Shown: one piece after another, positions 11,275-24,300 of the stretch | Layout: each line of letters begins with the position of its first letter | Position numbering within the stretch: the first letter of the stretch is position 1 | Assembly: GCA_964057225.1 (NCBI GenBank) | Contig: OZ059895.1 | Location: 17,203,688-17,267,687 of the forward strand | Source of the DNA: Auanema rhodensis | Lineage: Eukaryota; Nematoda; Chromadorea; Rhabditida; Rhabditidae | DNA: 64,000 nt | Direction: 5' to 3' | Translations under genes and position numbers: made by a program | Notes under the pieces: model-generated | What the model was told of the DNA's origin: nothing | The model's database searches: none | What the model saw: only the letters and a program-made list of their open reading frames with translations

Positions 11275-11874
11275 AGTTGGAAGCCGTAGCTGCGGTTAAG
11301 AATAACCGGATAAAAAATAAAAGGCGGGATGAAGGCAATGTATATGAGCCTAGGAAATACAACAAACACCCGCCCCTTTTTCCCAGCACAACCTGGAAGA
11401 ACGGTAATTATTCCAGTAAGAGACCATGTAGATCAAAGAGGGAACAGGCACCACGTGGGTGGTATTGTACCGGAACCGGATGTGAATTCCATGAGTTTCT
11501 TGGGAATTTTCGCGCCGGAACTCACCAATTGCTTGTACTTTTAATGTTTTTTGAATAATTAAGAAGAATAAGAGGGGTTCCCCCGACCTCTTCAAAGAAA
11601 CTCCGCCCTATTAAATTCACAAAAAAATGCCTATTACCATTATGTGTGGTCCAAAAAAGTTTTTGTCTTTAACTTGAGTTCAGAAGTATTATCAGTTGTG
11701 GTTTTGATTTAATCATGTTCGTATTAGATTTTTTTAACCTGTTTACATTGAAGTATTGATATAGAAATTATTTTTTAAATTCTCTATCAATAAAAAAATT
11801 TATTATTTGATTGCATAAACGAGTAATACATACTATCAGTGCACTGCATTACATCGAATAAAACATTATCATTG
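11275..11874. other. Spacer between acid ceramidase and the unassigned gene
   Basis: Contains overlapping short ORFs of 70-95 codons on both strands between about 11277 and 11595, in a moderately GC-rich block (11330-11600). None has a recognisable domain or splice support. The remainder is AT-rich 3' flank of the ceramidase, with several AATAAA-like motifs on the minus strand. Confidence 0.35.
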
Positions 11875-13966
11875 TTACCATGGCCAACAGTCTCCTGGGC
11901 ATGACTGGGGATGAGTCTCGAATTTTCCAGTATTAACTTCCATAAGTACGGTATAAGCTGTTAACTTGTTCAAGTTACTACGAGATGAAAGAACGTTGTA
12001 GATTCCCTAAAGTTATAGATATTTGAGTTTATTTTGTGCATTGAATATCATCTTCTACCTGGAACCCGGTATTCTTGACGCCCATATATTGCATGCAATG
12101 ATCACCAGGGGTGCGACGATCATCGAGATAAAGAGGCTTGAATAAAAAATGTTTTAGATTTCATATTTGTTTGAAAATCATACAATCTCATTACGATCAT
12201 AGTTAGTTTCTAAAAGATACCATCCAGATTTGCTATTGGTTCTATCCATGCTGGTAATGAGGTCTGTTCCATTTAAGCTACGTGCAATGATAGCACCCTG
12301 CACAATTTTTGTTAAACAATACGAATATTTGAAAAGAAAAATATAAAAAAGCATTTGAGCAAGCCTTATTTAATTACAAATCACATACTTCATAAGGCTT
12401 GGCTCCTCCGAGAATGAAGTATACTGGAGCGATAAGAGCTTGGGTTTGAAGGAATTCCTTAGCTTCAGCATAACCTATCAAATTTATTTTTTATATAGAA
12501 AGTTGAACTTTATGTTGTTATTGACTAAGATCAAATAGCTTACTGTTGCACTTTTCAAGAGCTTCTCTACTCAACCAGGACATGAACTTTCCTTCTGGAT
12601 AATTTCCAGTGAAGAACTTATAAAGACCGAGGTAACCTGTGATTTTACACTTGCGGTTTGTTTTGTAAGCTGATCAAATCACCTCCATCTTTCAAAAATC
12701 TGTCATTAGCAGTAATAGTGAATGCTTTTTCCTTGAGTCCGTTGTAAACTCCAACATATCCAGCAAAATTGTTAGTCTTGAAGAGAACCTTGCCTCAAAA
12801 TCAAAACGTAATCATCGAAAATGCTGGTATATGATACCATCTTTAATCCAATTTACATTGACAATCATGTCTCTCAGTTTTTGTGTGATCGGCCATTCGT
12901 GCTTAACTGGATCCCATCCCATTAACAATCCAAAATCAAGATTTCTAAAGTATTTGGACTTTTTCTAAATTTAAAGGCAGAATTCTGACCTAGCATGATA
13001 AAGATTTCCCTTACTATCTTGAGCAACAATAGAAGTGCAAGCAGTGAAAATTTCATAGAAGATATTGTACACTACGATTTGTCCAAGTGGAACACCAGAA
13101 GCTTCCGAGATGGACTGAACATGTATATTCATAATTTGGAAAAAACCAGAAAATGAACCTTGATCTCATCTCGGTAAGGTTGTGGAATACCATCTATGAG
13201 TTTTGCTCCCATATCATCCACAAAATCCAATGCACCAGGGTAAAACGGAGTGACGAGACCAACCAAAACCTAGAGTATATGCTTGGTAGATTGGAACACT
13301 TCTGCTATTCGTACTCCAATTAAATCAGAAATCTGCTTCTTGTACACGGTAGCGATTTCAACCCAACGTTCATTAGCAGGAGCATCTAAACTGACGTTGT
13401 ACCTGAAAAGTTGTCAAACAAATTAATTAAATTAGGAAATTTTGGTTAATATGTTTATAGTGAATATCTAAATTTCTTTACATTTATAATATTTTAGAAT
13501 AATTTCATCTTGAAGACCTTTAAGAAATTCTTTTAAAAACAGATGTCTTATATGATTGATAACTCAAGTGATATTTATATTTAATAAATGATTTACAATT
13601 CAATGAAAAGAGTTTCTGATTGCTTTTCATTAATTTATCAAAGGAAACAAAGCGATAAATAATTGAAATTGAAGAGAATTTGCTCGACACGTGGCTGTAT
13701 CATATCACAATCCTCTAATCAGTAAAGAATTTATAAACATTCATAATTGTCAATGTGAAGTTTTGGAAATTAATTTTATAAGCAAAGTTTTAAGTTTTTT
13801 TCCAAAAACAGTAAGTAACACACCATTTGAATGCAAACTGATTGTCTGGATTATAACGATTCGTTTTGTTCTCTAAGATACAGTAATCTTCAAAGGGATG
13901 AGGTAAATCCACATGCTTAGCAAGTGCAACAGCTGCCACAAATAAAAAGAGGAAAACTGATTTCAT
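11875..13966 (-). CDS. asah-1: Acid ceramidase (N-acylsphingosine amidohydrolase)
   Basis: Lysosomal/secretory enzyme that hydrolyses ceramide to sphingosine and fatty acid; Ntn-hydrolase fold. Eleven exons (13966-13824, 13402-13315, 13269-13159, 13114-12990, 12944-12857, 12788-12683, 12636-12544, 12474-12389, 12297-12184, 12136-12059, 12006-11875) join in phase to 387 aa; the human enzyme is 395 aa. A clear signal peptide starts the protein ([16 protein letters not shown]). The autocleavage and nucleophile site is seen as [11 protein letters not shown] with Cys about residue 140. It is followed by the family's R-N-x-D-F-G motif (ARNLDFG), NFAGYVG, GGYLG, ETNYDR and YLDDRRTPG, and a Cys-containing end (SCPGDCWPW). 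Intron 1 is 421 nt; the rest are about 45-92 nt. The exon 6 acceptor appears to be AAG. Identification is firm; the symbol follows C. elegans. Confidence 0.95.
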
Positions 13967-16900
13967 GTTTAATCCTAAATTAAGTTACATTCTTGTAACA
14001 TATAGAACGAGATAATCATATTTTAAGAAAACATACTGGTTCAATGTAAAGATTTAACAAATAGGTATCATTTTGAAAAATAGGGGAAATAAGCTAAAAA
14101 TACGCCTTTCGAAGAATGAACACAAGTCTCCATGACTTGAAATGAGACCAAGATGCTGATGATAAGAAGATTAGCCACGAAGCATCCTCCGCATTGTATA
14201 AGGTGTAAGAAGCATAAAAAGTTTAAATGTTCCACATAGATCAAAACATAATTTAGGTACATTCGAATCAAAAACACAACGAAAACTCAACAATGTTCAT
14301 AATTTGGCTACAAATATCATCCAAAGTTAACATAATAATTATTGATGAAGAAGTGATAAAAAAAGAAAAATATAATTCATGCTGATTTTATTGCTTTTAG
14401 AAAGTAGTCTTCTTTGCTTTCAACCTTTGATCAGTTCTTATCAACAAGCAAGATAGCACTGAATATTGCTTTCTAATTAAATAATATATTCTAAATTTCG
14501 ATATATATATAAAAGTACGATATTTCAAAGAATTGAATGAACGTGATGTAGAATTTTTGGAAAAATAAAGGTTTCGACGCTCTATTGATAAATTTACATA
14601 ATTATTTGTAATCAACTATTGTCATTTCATTTTTAAAATAGGGTGAAGTGGTTGCATATTTAGCAAGGATGTGGATTAGTTTCAGAAATTTAGGTAATAT
14701 TTGCTTTTAAATATTATTTTATTCATATTTTAATTAAACTATAACAATGATACACGACTTTAATGGTTTGAGATATCACACTTACAATATTTATCCTAAT
14801 TACCCGTTTCTGACTATATCGATTATTGGCATAGTAGTTTCTTAAAAATCTGTTTTGTATTCTTCCTTAATATCGATTACTCTCGTAAGATTAGTTTATA
14901 TGTTCTGTTACTATTTATCAGTTGAAGACATTACGATTGGATTATTAACTGAGTTTAGTTAACGTTTTTGTTTTATCCAAGTTTATTTGTTTTTTTTATC
15001 CCCATCGAAAGCCATTACTTTGAATTCTGACATCAGATGTCTGGAAAGTTCTGCATATGCTATGAATTCGAACCACAGAATTTAATGATTTTTCGCTTAT
15101 CCAAGTTTCTTAGCGCTATGAGGTCGCTTCAGTTGTCACTTTCCCTGTTTTGAATAGCCAGTAGGTATCCCTGTATCGTGACGACAACTAGATTCGTCGC
15201 GTGCCCGCCATCACCCAAATAGATCTTATCTCTTAGTCTTCTTCACTGTTTTCTCTTTATCCTAGACTAACAAGCAACTACGATCTTTTCTTAGTTCATT
15301 TATTCCCGCCTCTTAATTTTTTCCAGAGTGTGCTTTGGGGAAATTTATTTAGATTTTCGAGCTTTTATATCTCTTACTTGTATTATTTTCAGACTACCCA
15401 AGCGATCGTCTGAATATCTACAATATTTTCTACAACAACATATATTTGTCAGGTATGTCTGAATTAAGCTTCTCATTGTTACGATAACATTTGTACTAAC
15501 TATGACACCTTTTTTATATTTTCTAACCCTTTTCTCGCCAGTTTTATTCAATTTGTCATCTGGTACTTTCTTGGCTACTACAGCTGCTTTTTTCGAACGT
15601 GGCCTCCTACTATACTGTACTAGTGACTTCCGCCATTCATTTGCTTTTCATTTGTCGGCATTTTTTAATCTCAATAGCTTAGTGTTCTATGGACCATCTA
15701 ATGACTCATACCAGCTTTACTTGACTGTGATCTTTTTATATCCTTTGGAACACTTAAGCTGAGGGTTTTCTGATTACCCTATTTACGATAACGAAGATTT
15801 CTCGAGAGAAAAATATTTCCTTTCTCCAATTTGTTGAGTATAAGATTTACACCTCATTACTCAATTTAAAAAAAGGTTTCTTAGTCAGCATGCAGCTGGA
15901 ATGGTTTTCAACAGTATTTTACTCAGCGAAAAAATAATTCAATATTTGTCATGTTGTACTGTAAATGTCGATCTTGCTTGAAAGTTCGATTAAATCTTCA
16001 ACTATTGATTGCTGATTCTATGTAAAAGCTTCAAGTTCTGGATACAATATGTGCAGCTTGTTGACATAGCTAATTTTTGCTGAGTTTCTTTTAACTTGAA
16101 CCTACTGCCTTTTCAGCTTCTAGCTAACACCTTTTCTTTAACTTATGCTTATCATTTCACAATGAAAAAAATCGAACCCCAGGAGGACTTACGATTAACA
16201 ATGGGCCAGGAGGTGTTGGAAGCATTTTGGTTCCCTGTGTGAAGGAATATAAAGGCGGACACATCTGGCACAAATGTGCTCATCCACTTTATCTGGATCT
16301 TTTTGCTCTCCCTGCATCCTGTACTATTTAGATGGTTGCATTATATGTGACAGGAAAAGAATCTCTCCACGTCAGTCTCAGCACCCTCCTTCAGACAAAG
16401 CCATCAACCAAAATACTTTTCTCTTCTTTTCCTTGTTTCAAAGTTTCGCATATGCGCCATATACTTCCTTTCTTTTCTTCTAGTTGATGCTTGAGTCTCT
16501 TCTCTCCTTTCGTATTGTTCGCTTTTCGGTTCTTTTTTTAAGCAAGTTTGGTGCAAATGACAGCATTAGGATGTATATAGAGAAAAAAGTTAATTGAAAT
16601 TTCTAGAATTCTTTAGGGCCGTCAATAGTCGGCTTTTTACTTGAATCTGTTACAATTTATCCAACTGTCTGGCAATCCGTTGTATACTGTTAATGCGAAG
16701 TTGTATTTCTTTTCAGAAAGATATACGTTTTACAGCGTTTTATATTAGACGATCTAAACATCCGTTGAAGGGACCCTTATTGGCAGGTCTAAAGCTACAG
16801 TATACCAAAATCTAATTAGCCACAGCTCCCATAATAACAACGCATCTCGAGAGTATATTTCGTGAATAAACGCTTATCTGAACTTTACTTTAGTAATTCT

Positions 16901-17441
16901 CTGAAACTGTTGCCGAGAACCGAAACTTTGAAGTAGTTTGAGAAATCTTTTCCATTTATATGTTTTTTTTCGATCAGTTCTAATTACTCTTTAAACGTGG
17001 CTCATTCTTTTTCAGGGAGTTCTGCTTTATAAATTTTGTTTTGTTTTTGACAATTGAATATAAAACACCTGTTCGACTACCGAACCAAAGTTTTTTTGTG
17101 CTTGTTCTAGTTTTCGGGGGACGATATTCTTTCGGTTGCCTTTGTATTGAATCGCTTGGTTAATATATTGTTTGTAATATTCAAGCGCGTGCGTTTGACA
17201 TGAACATAGAAATAGTGAAGTGAATGATTTGTATTAATTTCTCTAGCGATCGACGTTACGTCCAGCTCTTGTTACTCATCTAATTTGCAAAATTTTCAAA
17301 TGATATTGTTATATCCTCTGATTCGGGTTCTTCATTACGTGCTCAACCATACTAATTGAATATTCATACTCTTTGTCTTTAAGCTGAATATATTGCTTAT
17401 TGATTTTGGCATGACCGTATTGCTATATGTATATACACACA

Positions 17442-17464
17442 CATATATATATATATATATATAT
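17442..17464. repeat. (AT)n microsatellite
   Basis: Perfect AT dinucleotides, preceded by a short (AC)n run, in the gene-poor region upstream of the E-protein gene. Confidence 0.9.
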
Positions 17465-19393
17465 GTATATAAAGGATGTATGGTTGGTTAATCAAGAGTT
17501 TTCCATTATCTTCCTTCAAGGCAACATCCCGCTGTTAATGCTCCTTTTTACTTGTGACTTTTTTCCAACAGTTGATTGTTGGTAGATAATTTTTGCTTGT
17601 TCACCAACGGCATTTTCTAACAGTTACCATACTAGCACCCTGCACTAATAGTATCATTCAATTTGGTAATATACAGGTTTATGTTTCCCATATTAAGCTC
17701 ATCTCATCGCATAAAAGGACCCAGCACATCATTTGACGTCGTGGCAGTTAAGTTTGTTCAGCTGCTAAGGGTCCTGGCTACCTCTCGTTCTCTGCACTCC
17801 ATCTCATAATCACGTCTATGCTACCATTCATTGATATAGATTATGATTCTGTACATTGCTTTCACTTTGGTTTTCTCGTAATTTATGGCGACTGTAAACT
17901 TCATGCAATCCAAATTTATTGAAATTTGTTGTCTCCCTTCCACATTAATTGCAATTTTTCGAGCATCATTGTGATCCTTACTACTTCTATGCATGCAGCT
18001 CGGCATTAATAAGTTTCAAGATTGAATGTCTCTGCTTCTTTTCGGTATATTGAATTGTAAATTTTTAGCATTGATTAGCTTATCATGGCAACTTCTCATT
18101 ATATATGAATAAGGTATATCTTGCCATACCAAGCTTACTCCATTTTCCTCGAGCTTTCTTTCGCCGACTAAGCAGCTGCCTGCACTCTTTCTCTATTTCT
18201 CCCTGTTCAAAATTTACCTTTTCGTAGTTATCCCTAGCTTTCGCTTTTCGATAAAAGCTTGGGCCATCATGATATATTCTAGTATTATTTCTAACTCATA
18301 TTATTCTTTACTTTGTAATTTTTCTTTCATACTCGAGGAATCTCCTCTTTTCTTAACTTTCACACTGTTTATCGCAATAGTCTATCATTTTACTTCATGA
18401 CATGTCAGGCTTACAGATTTATATTAAAAAAAAATTTACAAATCATTGATATGACCTCACTTAATATTGTACCACCATAGAATGTACATGATGGTACATG
18501 GCCTTTTGACCGTCGGCTGGGAGCCTCTATCCTTGGCTAAGTGACGCAACATCTGCCATCTGGACTGCTCAAGAAGGGAGGATGGTTTAGTGAAACATGC
18601 AAAGATCGATTGATATACTATAAGACATCAAGCGCATTCTTATAAACAATTGCGCAGATTAACCAGAAACAGAACTCTAGTGTTACAGTTATGCTCCTTG
18701 AACCTTTTTTCGCAACATAAACTATAAACAAGCACCTACGATCTCAGATTGTTATAAGTTGACCCATTACGACCTTTGTTTCTCTTTTATTTGTGTACTT
18801 ATTCATAAATATAAACCTACACATCTAAGTTATCGAAAACTTCATAGTGTCGCATTACGGACTGTGCTCCAATCCATCCCTGTCTTGTATATCCTAGATG
18901 AAACAGTTCTATCATTACTGCAGTCTTGTCTTCTATATATACTGTATCTTAGCTTTTGCCTATGAATGACGACCTTACATGAAATTGATTGCTATTTCGA
19001 ATGACGATGTTCTCGGCTCCATCTGGTCAACCGGTTTTCGCAGGATTATCGGTATAGCTGTGGTCGTCATCTTGGCACTGTATGCATGCGTTGTAAGGTC
19101 GTTGCTAAATTTTTGAATAAACGAATTGAAAGTAGCTGCATGTTTCATAGAGAAGTTGAGCATTTTTAACAAATAAACATTGTTGACAGATTTGTTGAGC
19201 TACCGTATTTAGTCTTATCAGCTATTTTTTATGTTCATAGTTAACTTAGCGCTAATATTTTGTTTTATTCCTTCCGAATAATATTTTTATTGTTGTCGTT
19301 CTTACCAATTGTTCTATAAATGCTAGAAGTATCGTTCAATAGATCTCACAAACGGTAAATTGAGCTGTTTTCAAATTGAAAAAATCAATGGCT

Positions 19394-19406
19394 CCCCCCC
19401 CCCCCC
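19394..19406. repeat. Poly-C homopolymer run
   Basis: Thirteen consecutive C residues in otherwise AT-rich sequence. Length may be affected by sequencing error. Confidence 0.85.
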
Positions 19407-19599
19407 TAAAAATAGTGTTTGGTATCCATTATGAATCAGCGACTACCATATTCTTTATTGTTTTCACAAACTCAATTTTATCTCAATTTTATTCCATATC
19501 AAGAAAAGTTTCTTTAATTTTTTTTCTACATTTACATTAGTAATCTACATCACTTTATTTCAACCACATGCATTGTTCTATAGCTTTTCTGTGACAGTT

Positions 19600-19690
19600 C
19601 TTGGGGGGGAGCGAGGATTGAGATGAGGGAGGAGGTCATTGAGGCGGAGCTTGGGCTCATCCACGCCCATTGGCTAGGCTGAAATGCGAA
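19600..19690 (+). promoter_or_regulatory. GC-rich CCAAT/GC-box-like block, candidate distal promoter
   Basis: In a long AT-rich region this 90-base block is G-rich and then carries CCACGCCC directly followed by ATTGG. These resemble a GC/Krüppel-like box and an inverted CCAAT box. The nearest downstream plus-strand gene is the E protein at 21331. Assignment as promoter is inference from composition and motifs only. Confidence 0.2.
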
Positions 19691-21330
19691 TAAGACCTGG
19701 CTGTATACTTTGTGAAAAGAGTTCGTTATCTTCTAAAACATTGAAACCATTAGATCTCAATACATTTCTCATTTGTGCTTTATGCAAATTCTTAATTATG
19801 ATACCACTTGCTTTTTGTTTTTTCTATTCAATCGGAATATTATCAAATACAAACTATATGGTTGTTGGGTTGTTCTGATCATGTGTTATTTCTGTCATTT
19901 TTCGTTTATTTATTCTCTCAATTTTTATTTTTTGAATTCTCGTAATTTTAAATTATTTATCCAATATTTTCTAAAAATTATTTGTGGAAGTGTTGTTTTT
20001 ACATGAGTTTCGTTATTAATTCTACTATACTAAGACTTTACTTCTTGTGAATGTTTGTTTGGCGGGAGTTTCTTGGTTTTAAACCGTTTCAACGATCGGC
20101 TTGAGGCAATATCGCGCCAGTTTTGGTCTTGTACAGTAACTTTGTATCTCGTTGATAATTTCTTTGTTTGTGTTCTTGATGAAGGTAACAGTAAACTTGA
20201 GAAAAAGAGAATGTCTTCTCATCACATCAACCAATATCGTAGCCAGACACATTGAAGACTGATCGTTCAAATAGCTCTTTGTCTTACTGTCCATAGACGT
20301 CCATTTCTACGCCTCAGCCCTCTCCCCTACCTACTGCCCTAACTGTTGGTGACCACCATTTTCCCTACCATCAATCAATCCACAATGTCTATGCACTCTA
20401 CCTAATCTTATTGTTTTTTTCGATCTCATTTCCCATCAGGCACCAAATTCATTTTTTTATGTATACGTATTGACTCTGCTCAATTTACTCAACATTGTTT
20501 TTTTCTGTGAAATATTCTATTCGCTGTACTTTCTATTATTCTGTAATTTATTCATTTTTTTCACGGACTGTCGGTTTAAATCTCATTCCAATTTTTTCGA
20601 TTTTCCTTAAATGAACTGAAACGACAATACTCCTTGACGACCCTTTTCCTACAGCTCATTAAACATTTCAATGGATGAGCAAGATATTGCTTAGTTCGCG
20701 CCTTTTTTTCAAAATATCAACACAATTTTTAATGTTTCTCATTGAAATTTTATTGAAATCGTCTTATTTCTATCTATGTGGTGTTAGAAATCTTCTTGTC
20801 TTACTGCTAATAACTCTTTAAGGGTCTGTTGTTTTCTACTACAGTCGGCTTACTCTTTAATTACAATTTCAATGCTAATTACGGTCCCCTGTGTCCTTTC
20901 TTAAATCATTTTTTTACTGTTGACTGACTAGACTTCAAACCTCTGATTTTAATACTCCTTAAATGAGCTCGAAACTTACTTTCGTAATAGTTTACTTGAA
21001 AGGTTTCCGACTATAACTTATACAGTAATCTTAAATGATGAAGGGCGCCTGGCGGCGAGAGCAAAATGTTGTTAGATCCGACCTCTATTGACACCCATAG
21101 TACTACGTATAGCCCTTAGTATTTTGTCTTACTGTTCGAGAGGTACTTACGACTTTCATACCGTTTTTTGAGCCGCCTAATCTGCATATTCTGCTTTTTT
21201 GTATTGAGCCTTTTCTTCCCTCAATCTTAATTCTTAATATATTCCTTCAAATCTCTTTATTACTTTATTGTTTTCCTTCTTTTTGAATATTTTCTGAGTA
21301 TTGCAGATTCGCAGTAGTGACACCAAGGTG

Positions 21331-24300
21331 ATGTCAGCTCAGTATCCCGACTATTCCACATATGTCGATCCTCTAGCTGTAGGAGCTGGTGGAGATATCT
21401 CTGCTACAAACTATTGGGGTTTGTTGATGTTATTCTTTATTTATTGATGTTGTCATTTAGCAAATCCTTATCCACCACTCGGATACCAGCCTTCGCTACT
21501 TCCTATTCCTAATACTTCTGATGTAAGCGGTGCTTCTCAAGCTGCTGCTGATTATGGAACTTCCGCAGCTTCAGTGGCCGGTTACCCTTCTGGAGTACCT
21601 GCTGTATCGTCTACTGTATCTTCAGCTACTTCTGTTGCTCCTGCAGGCGATGTCTTAGAATTGGGGAAGGTATCTTTTTAACTCCCTAAATGTATTATTG
21701 ATAATGACACATTTCAGTTGCCTCCCGCATATTCTACATCGTCTACTGCTCCAAGTGCAGAAACTCTTTCGGCTATGTATTCACCTTGGGGATATTCTTA
21801 TATGGTAAGTAATGTACATTGGTCGTACGTCTGATTAAGATTGATAACTCATGCCAATAATATCTTCTTCTTTTGATCTCAAACACAACATTATTACTGC
21901 TGTCGGCTCAGCACAAGTATGATGTCACAAACTACCTTGGGATCAGTACATAAATCCTTATATCCTTGTTTGTACAAATCCGAACACCAAAGCGTCACGT
22001 TTGAAGTTACCGCTGTTCGCATGTACAATGTTGACCAGCCTCTAGATGGTTATCTTATGATTTCGATGACAAATGATGACTATTTAATTTTACTACTCTA
22101 CAAGTCGATTAAAAATTGAAATTAGGCTGAACAGTCCTTCAAATCTTTTCAAAATTGCTTCGTAAAATTTCTGAATAATTGTGTTCCTGTTTAGCAACCA
22201 CCACCACCAACTGATGATAAAACGGGTCTAACATCTGCTGCTGGTCCATACCCAGGAATTCTCGGCTATCCAAGCTTCGGACAGACTGCCGATGCTAGTG
22301 AACTAGCTTTGGGACCGTCATTTTATCCCCAGCAACCTCAGGTGTGTTAAGTTTTTTCTTAATGGGGTGCTATGATTTGAATGACTATTTGAATTACGAC
22401 TAGACTACAACTGTCATTCTCTCACTTTCATCATAGTTCGTTGAAGCTAGTGTTGCTGATGCACGGCATGGTGCTTCCCAAGGCCATTCTTTCTTTTGAC
22501 GAATCTTCTCATTCTCTATGTCATTCCTTGGTTTGCAAACAAGGCTAAGAGGAATAATGGTCTCAAATCAGTGTGGCCGTCTGAGGAACCTACCCAATCA
22601 CCTTTTTGCTGACAGGGGATTATGATTTACAATCGTCTTTACCAAGGAGCCTTTATCCATAGTGGCTTCGACCGTCCTAGGTTCTCTCTGTTCAGCATAA
22701 TCTTCAGTGTCGGCTTTTTTGACAACTGACCTCGATGTGCATCCAGCAGCGAATATGAAGTTGCCTAATAAGGATAGAGCTTTATTCTATGCTCAAACAG
22801 TCGGTGTGCTTCTTTGATGAACAGATGGATACAAGGCCGAAAAGTTGCCGTGAGCATTGCTTTTTTCGTTAGTTTCGCCCACGAAATTGCTATGTTCAAA
22901 GAAAAATAGATGTGTTCCATATATTCAAATTTATTAATTCTCTAAATATGCAAATAATACAGTTTGTGAGCATTTCAAATAAAAATGTTCATAGCAATCA
23001 AAGGAAAACGATTGCTATCTATGTACAAAAGGAAATGGTTTGGTATATTTGTATTCTTTCAATAGCTTTAAAACTGTGTTGTTATCGAAGTAACGTTTTT
23101 GAGATTAATGATATAAGGGCTTCTGAAGAGAAACATGACTAGATATCCTAAGAAGCTACAGCTGCAATCAGTTGCTGTGGAGTGAGTCTAATTCCTTCCG
23201 TGGCAGGGTAGTATTGAAGGGCCTGTACATGGCAATCCAAGAAATTGCTACTAGTGGATACAACTGAGGCTACAGAGCCTGGACGTGTTGACCAAGGGGA
23301 ATCGTTGCTTGACATTGTTTCAGATTCAATACCAGAGTCAGCCTAAAAGTATAAATGTAGGAATAATATGTGATCATTTTTTTTATTACTTCCTCGAGCC
23401 ATTTCATAGGAGGCAAAGGAACCTTGTGAGCCATGGGAGAATCAGTGAAACTAGGCCCAGCATAGAAGTTTGTAATTCCTGTACGAGCGAGTTGTTCTCT
23501 TAGTCTTGCAGTTTTTGAAAGGATTGGAACGGGAGATAATGTATGATCAATCTTACAATAGTTACTGAAAATAAGAATATTGAAAGTACGCTAACTATAA
23601 GTTCTCCTTACCTTTTCGAATTACGCTGTTGGCGTGTTAATTTGACAATACGAGAATTCATGATAGGAGAAGAATTAGCAGACATTATTCCAAAGTTTAT
23701 ACTATATAACAGCTATTAGTTGTTTGTTTGAGAGAACTCTGAAACAATGATGTTTAGAAAAAATGAAGAAGGATAACGGAGCACATAGAGATGACACAAT
23801 TTGATATATAATATATGTATATAGTTAGGTCAAACCGATTGAGTGACCAGATACTTCTCAGCACTTATACTTTCACGAGGGCCGGTGAGGATTTGATTAG
23901 ATATTAGGATTGCTCCAGAAAATCAGAGTAAAGAGGAAGAAGAGTTAGAGAATAATATTAAGAGAAGACTAATGGAGGCTGATGAATAGAATGAGGAAAA
24001 CTCAACATATTTAAACCAAATCACGTTGTTCACGTGAACAGTTTCATTCAGGCTGTCATGACGTGTAAGTCGGTGGGATAAAATGGGATATTAAACAAGC
24101 ATGAACATTATGCTAATTTCAATGTTCAGAATCAGTAGCCTATGAACAAGGTTCAGTGTTTCAAAGGGAATTGATAAAGCCTGAATAGCAGAACAAAGCA
24201 TCAGTATCCGAAAAGGATCGGATGTCTTTTGTATTGATAATCGTCAACTCTGACACTTCTTTTGTCTATTCCGCTTTTTCCAACTTTTTTTCAATTGTCT

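Larger units (their letters stand above)
13967..21330. other. 7.4-kb gene-poor region upstream of the E-protein gene
   Basis: No gene is supported on either strand; ORFs are short, hydrophobic or low-complexity and lack splice partners. Contents noted: an (AT)n run at 17442-17464 and a C13 run at about 19394-19406. A GC-rich block at 19600-19690 has an inverted CCAAT (ATTGG) and a CCACGCCC box, which may be a promoter for the downstream plus-strand E-protein gene. A polypyrimidine-rich stretch precedes the acceptor at 21306. Part of this region may be a 5' UTR intron of the E-protein gene, since the first coding exon begins right after a splice-acceptor-like TTGCAG. Confidence 0.4.

Noticed and set aside
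11277-11595. Three overlapping short ORFs, 71-93 codons
   Set aside because: Mutually overlapping on both strands in the spacer next to the ceramidase; no recognisable domain or splice continuity.
21919-22119. 66-codon ORF in intron 4 of the E-protein gene
   Set aside because: Could be a cassette exon, but the neighbouring exons join directly in phase and the translation lacks similarity to E proteins.
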